Positions 6,299 through 9,601 of a DNA stretch of 9,601 bases are shown here, one piece after another. The translations under genes and the position numbers were made by a program. The stretch is from WVWN01 sp964563535. GTDB taxonomy: Bacteria; RBG-13-66-14; B26-G2; WVWN01. Within the stretch, counting starts at the first letter, position 1. Every line of letters starts with the position of its first letter. Location: assembly GCA_964563535.1 (NCBI GenBank), contig CAZLXP010000103.1, positions 1 through 9,601 on the forward strand. Reading direction: 5' to 3'. The notes below the pieces were generated by a model. The model made no database searches and was not told the DNA's origin. It saw only the letters and a program-made list of their open reading frames with translations.

Positions 6299-8899
6299 AT
6301 GATGGATACGCGCGAAGCGTCCGCCGGGATGGAAGTTCGCGGCGGCATCTACGCGGGCATCTTTTTGCTGTCCACGGCGGTGCTGGCGCTCGAGGTCTAC
6401 CTGACGCGGGTATATTCGCTGATGGTCTGGCCCTATATGGCTTTCGTCGTCGTCTCGGTCGCGATGTTGGGGATAGGGGCGGCGGGGGCGGTGCTGGCCG
6501 CCGCCGGCGCGCGCGTCGGCCGAGAGCCGCCCGAAACTATGGCGGCGTGCGCGCTGGGATTCGGTGCCTCGGCGTTCGTGGGGACCGCGGCCGTGGGCCA
6601 CTTCCCGGCGAATTTGGGGCGTTCGCTCCTGTCGCTCGATACCCACCTCCCGGTGGTCGCTTACTATGTGATTTCCGGGACGCCGTTCTTCTTCGCCGGT
6701 TTCACTTTTGCGTTGGCGTTTCGCACCTACCCGGGGCGAGCGCACAAAGTTTATTTCTTCGACCTCTTGGGCGCCGCGGCCGGCGCTTTCGCCGTGGTGG
6801 GGGCGATGAATGCCGTAGGCGGGGCCGGGACGTTGGCGGCGATTGCGGTGCTCGCCGCCGGCGCCGCAGCGGCCTTCGGCGGTTTCCGGCCGAAAAGGGT
6901 CGTGGCCTCGGCGGCCTTGGCGGCGGCGGCGGTGGCGTCGGCCGCCGCGGCGCCGGCGCTCTTCTACGTGGAGCCGTCCCCGCAGAAATTTTTGCCGGTG
7001 GTGGCGGCGGCGGCCGGGGCCCGCGTCGAGAAAAGCTACTGGAACGCGCTAGGCCGGGTGGATGTCCTGACCGAGGGCGACGGGAAAGAAGCCGCGCCGC
7101 TGGGCGCCTTCCGCGGTTTAAGCACGCACTTCCGAGGCCCTTATCCCGACGTGAAGTGGATAGCCATCGACGGCGGCGCCGAGACGCCGATCATCCGGTT
7201 CGACGGCGACTTCGATAAATTAATCTTCTTGGAATATTACCTCCCGGCGTTATCGTACCAGTTGACGTCGCCGGCGGAGGTTCTCATCATCGGCCCGGGC
7301 GGCGGCGTCGACGTCCTCGCGGCGCTGAAGTACGGCGCCCGTCGGGTGGATGGGGCGGAGCTCAACGCCGCGGTCGTCGCCATAAATAAAAAATATTACG
7401 CCGACCTCAACGGCGGCCTCTTCCATCGGCCGGACGTGTCGCTCTACGCCGCGGAGGGGCGGTCCTTCGTGCGCGCCTCGGACCGGCGCTACGACCTCAT
7501 ACAACTTTCGCTGGTGGATACCTTCACCGCGGCGGCGTGCGGCGCGCACGCCCTCTCCGAAAATTACCTCTATACCGTCGAGGCGTTCCAGGATTATTAT
7601 CGCCGCCTGCGGCCGGGCGGCGTCGTTACCGTGGTACGTAATTATTTTACTTTCGGGCACGATTCTTTAAGGCTGGTCACGCTGGCGTACCACGCCCTAG
7701 CCGCGGAAGGCGAATCCGACCCCGCGAATTGCATCGCGATCTTCACCAACGGCTTCCAGGCCAACGTCGTAGTGAAGCCCGGCGGTTTCACCGCCGCGGA
7801 GGTCGACGAGCTGAAGGCCCTCGCCGCCGGGAAATTCGAGCCGCTGTGGCTTCCCGGGGAGCCGGTTCGGGCCCGGGCGTACGAGAGGGTTTACCGCGAC
7901 TGGAAAGGTAAGGCCCGCCTTTTTATAGAGACCAGTCCCTTTACGGCGGCCGAGCTCGCGTCGTTCGACGGCGGCGCCCGGCGCGACGGCTACCGTCTGT
8001 TATACTCGTCGGCCTTCCTGCGGGGCTTGAACGATTTCTCCGGCTTCCTGGTTGAAAAAGACAAGGCCCGGTTCTACCGGCGGTACTTCTACGACGTCCG
8101 GCCGCCGGACGACGATAAGCCGTTTTATTTTCTGACCTCTAAGTGGCGAAACCTCTACGTCGGTGCCGTGGTCGCGGCGCCGCCCGGCTTTATAGAGGGG
8201 ACGAATTTCGTCGCGGTCCCGCACGCGGCGCAATTTTTTCTTCTGTTCGCGTTGCTGGAGGCCGCGGTTCTTTCGGCGTTGCTAATACTGGCGCCGGTAT
8301 ATTTCTTTCGGCGGCGGAAGGTCCGCGCCGGGCGCAAGTGGTCGTTCGCGCTTTACTTCCTGTTGCTCGGCGTAGGTTTTATGTTCATCGAAATACCGCT
8401 GATCCAGAAATTCACGCTTTACCTTGGCCATCCGGTATACGCCTTCGCGACGGCGCTGGCGGTACTTCTCGCCGCCTCCGGCGCCGGGAGCTTGGCGAGC
8501 GTGCGCTTGCGGGAGCGGTGGTGGCTTCCCTTCCTGGTCGTGGCGGCGCTTACGGTGCTATTGCCCCTTTTAGCCGACCGGTTAATGGCCGCCACGTTGG
8601 GCTGGGCCTTCGGCGCGCGAATAGCGCTGGTAGTCGCGCAATTGGCGCCGCTGGGGTTCTTCCTCGGCATGCCGTTCCCGCTCGGCATATCGGTTATCGC
8701 GTCGCGCGAGGAGGCGTTGATCCCGTGGGCGTGGGCGGTGAACGGTTGCGCCTCCGTCGCCGGCCCGGCGGCCGCGGTTCTCCTGGCCGCGACGGAGGGC
8801 CACAACGCGGTCCTCTTCGTGGCCGCGGCTTGTTACGTACTTGCGTTGGGCGTATTCTTCCGCGCGTCGGGGCCGCGGCGGGGCTCGGCGGTCGCTTAA
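6299..8899 (+). CDS. Membrane-embedded spermidine-synthase-like fusion protein
   Basis: The 866 residues fall into three parts. Residues about 17-222 hold some six or seven membrane helices. Residues about 280-490 form a Rossmann methyltransferase-like domain similar to spermidine synthase: IGPGGGVDVL (331-340) is the nucleotide loop, GAELN (352-356) carries the acidic ribose ligand E354, AEGRSF (385-390) matches the GDxR region, and YDLIQLSLVDTF (398-409) stands where aminopropyltransferases have their Asp-x-x-Asp-Pro site. Residues about 643-854 add a further set of helices with GVGFMFIEIPLIQKF (691-705) and FLGMPFPLG (788-796), features I recall from the large fused 'spermidine synthase-like' membrane proteins of bacteria. 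The missing catalytic motif makes polyamine synthesis doubtful; a nucleotide- or SAM-using membrane enzyme or transporter is as likely. The start could also be ATG 6302 or 6329. It follows the methyltransferase after one base and precedes a paralogue. Confidence 0.88.
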   Translation: MMDTREASAGMEVRGGIYAGIFLLSTAVLALEVYLTRVYSLMVWPYMAFVVVSVAMLGIGAAGAVLAAAGARVGREPPETMAACALGFGASAFVGTAAVGHFPANLGRSLLSLDTHLPVVAYYVISGTPFFFAGFTFALAFRTYPGRAHKVYFFDLLGAAAGAFAVVGAMNAVGGAGTLAAIAVLAAGAAAAFGGFRPKRVVASAALAAAAVASAAAAPALFYVEPSPQKFLPVVAAAAGARVEKSYWNALGRVDVLTEGDGKEAAPLGAFRGLSTHFRGPYPDVKWIAIDGGAETPIIRFDGDFDKLIFLEYYLPALSYQLTSPAEVLIIGPGGGVDVLAALKYGARRVDGAELNAAVVAINKKYYADLNGGLFHRPDVSLYAAEGRSFVRASDRRYDLIQLSLVDTFTAAACGAHALSENYLYTVEAFQDYYRRLRPGGVVTVVRNYFTFGHDSLRLVTLAYHALAAEGESDPANCIAIFTNGFQANVVVKPGGFTAAEVDELKALAAGKFEPLWLPGEPVRARAYERVYRDWKGKARLFIETSPFTAAELASFDGGARRDGYRLLYSSAFLRGLNDFSGFLVEKDKARFYRRYFYDVRPPDDDKPFYFLTSKWRNLYVGAVVAAPPGFIEGTNFVAVPHAAQFFLLFALLEAAVLSALLILAPVYFFRRRKVRAGRKWSFALYFLLLGVGFMFIEIPLIQKFTLYLGHPVYAFATALAVLLAASGAGSLASVRLRERWWLPFLVVAALTVLLPLLADRLMAATLGWAFGARIALVVAQLAPLGFFLGMPFPLGISVIASREEALIPWAWAVNGCASVAGPAAAVLLAATEGHNAVLFVAAACYVLALGVFFRASGPRRGSAVA

Positions 8900-8914
8900 T
8901 CATTTGGTTGGACT

Positions 8915-9601
8915 ATGAACGATAATAAGCTATCACAATATTCAGGGCTTGCCGCCGTCGTCGCCGGCGCGTTCATCTTCGTCGGCTACGTGCGGAGGGT
9001 ACTCACGGTCGCGGCGGGGGCGGACGTCGCCGTCGTAGTCGCCGCGGCCTCTTTTTTGGGTATCGCCGTCGGGGCCTCGCTCGTAGCGGCCGTCGGCGAG
9101 CGGGCGGGCCGCGGCGGGCGCGCCACGCTGGGCCTGAACGCATTGCTCTTCGGCGCTGCGGCTTTCATCGCCGGCGCGGCCGTGGGCCATTTGCCCCTGG
9201 CCGTCGGCGGTTCGGCCGGGCCCGCGTGGCTGGTCGTCGCCGTATACGTCGTTGCGGGCGCGTTGCCGCTCGGCTTCGCCGGCTTCGCGCTGGGGGTCGC
9301 GTTTAGGACGTACGGCGACGAGCCGGGGCGCGTATACGGCGCTTTCCTGGGCGGCGGCGCCGCGGGCGTAATTCTGGGGGCGGCGGCGTTCGCCTTCTCG
9401 GGCGCCGCGGCGGCGCTCACGCTGGCGGTGGTCGTCGGCGCCGCGGGAGCCGTTTTATTAAATCCCGGCCGAACCCGGCTCGGCCTAGCGTTACCGGCCG
9501 TCGCCGCGGCCTTGGCCGTCGCCTTGCCTTTGGGCGTGCCGTCCTTGTTCCGCCCGGCCGCCTCGCCCGGGACCTTCCTCGGCGCCAGCGGGAGTTTCCC
9601 C
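8915..9601 (+). CDS. Second spermidine-synthase-like membrane protein, N-terminal part only
   Basis: From ATG 8915 the frame stays open for 229 codons to the right edge of the window, so the gene is cut at its 3' end. It begins 15 bases after the previous stop with a weak ribosome binding region. The protein is almost all hydrophobic, with about six helices, and is a paralogue of the upstream gene's membrane part. AVGHLP (89-94) matches AVGHFP (98-103), FAGFALGVAFRTY (121-133) matches FAGFTFALAFRTY (132-144), and a Gly/Ala-rich helix follows in both. The end of the visible part (FRPAASPGTFLG) aligns with the segment just before the first copy's soluble domain (YVEPSPQKFLP). The nucleotide-binding domain would come next, outside the window, so it is unknown whether this copy is catalytic. 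It is probably the last or a middle member of the operon that starts at 4246. Confidence 0.82.
   Translation, partial: MNDNKLSQYSGLAAVVAGAFIFVGYVRRVLTVAAGADVAVVVAAASFLGIAVGASLVAAVGERAGRGGRATLGLNALLFGAAAFIAGAAVGHLPLAVGGSAGPAWLVVAVYVVAGALPLGFAGFALGVAFRTYGDEPGRVYGAFLGGGAAGVILGAAAFAFSGAAAALTLAVVVGAAGAVLLNPGRTRLGLALPAVAAALAVALPLGVPSLFRPAASPGTFLGASGSFP

Noticed and set aside
5745..6302. Overlapping + strand frame of 185 codons within the methyltransferase gene
   Set aside because: Its product is Arg/Gly-rich and without motifs, whereas the 5743 frame carries the complete family signature.
6900..6960. Run of GCG/GCC-type triplets as a tandem repeat
   Set aside because: It encodes an Ala-rich membrane helix with irregular codons; it is low complexity and not a true repeat.
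8419..9420. Long open frames on the - strand opposite the spermidine-synthase-like genes
   Set aside because: High GC leaves antisense frames open by chance; the products are Arg/Ala/Pro-rich without domains, and the + strand frames are clearly homologous membrane proteins.

Overview
The window reads as part of a high-GC bacterial chromosome, probably from an uncultured, deep-branching lineage. That guess rests on gene content (NHL-repeat propeller, cobalamin-type radical SAM enzyme, membrane-fused spermidine-synthase-like proteins) and not on any phylogenetic marker; no rRNA, tRNA or ribosomal-protein gene is present. Every supported gene lies on the + strand, spacing is tight (a few bases to about 40 bases), and GTG and TTG starts are available. 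No CRISPR array, transposase, integrase or attachment site was seen.

Left part (1-2881, GC-rich): the 3' end of an NHL beta-propeller protein, then a small membrane-anchored protein with a Cys cluster whose GTG start follows a good ribosome binding site, then a 554-residue polytopic membrane protein built from two homologous halves that looks like a secondary transporter of a family I cannot name.

Middle part (2882 to about 4195): a sharply AT-rich island holding two overlapping genes, an 80-residue putative zinc-binding protein and a 348-residue protein with one N-terminal membrane anchor. Neither is recognised. The island begins directly after the transporter stop codon and ends just before a strong GC-rich intrinsic terminator (4200-4226). 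It therefore looks like foreign DNA placed in the 3' untranslated region of the transporter gene, where it could be read from the host promoter. It is the best candidate here for an undescribed system.

Right part (4246-9601, GC-rich again): a B12-binding radical SAM enzyme, an isoprenylcysteine/phospholipid-type membrane methyltransferase, a large membrane-embedded spermidine-synthase-like protein, and the start of a second, diverged copy of that last protein running off the window. The four are close-packed and probably co-transcribed. Three of the products are predicted to use or bind S-adenosylmethionine or a related nucleotide, which suggests a pathway of membrane-associated methylation or modification, but the substrate cannot be read from the sequence.
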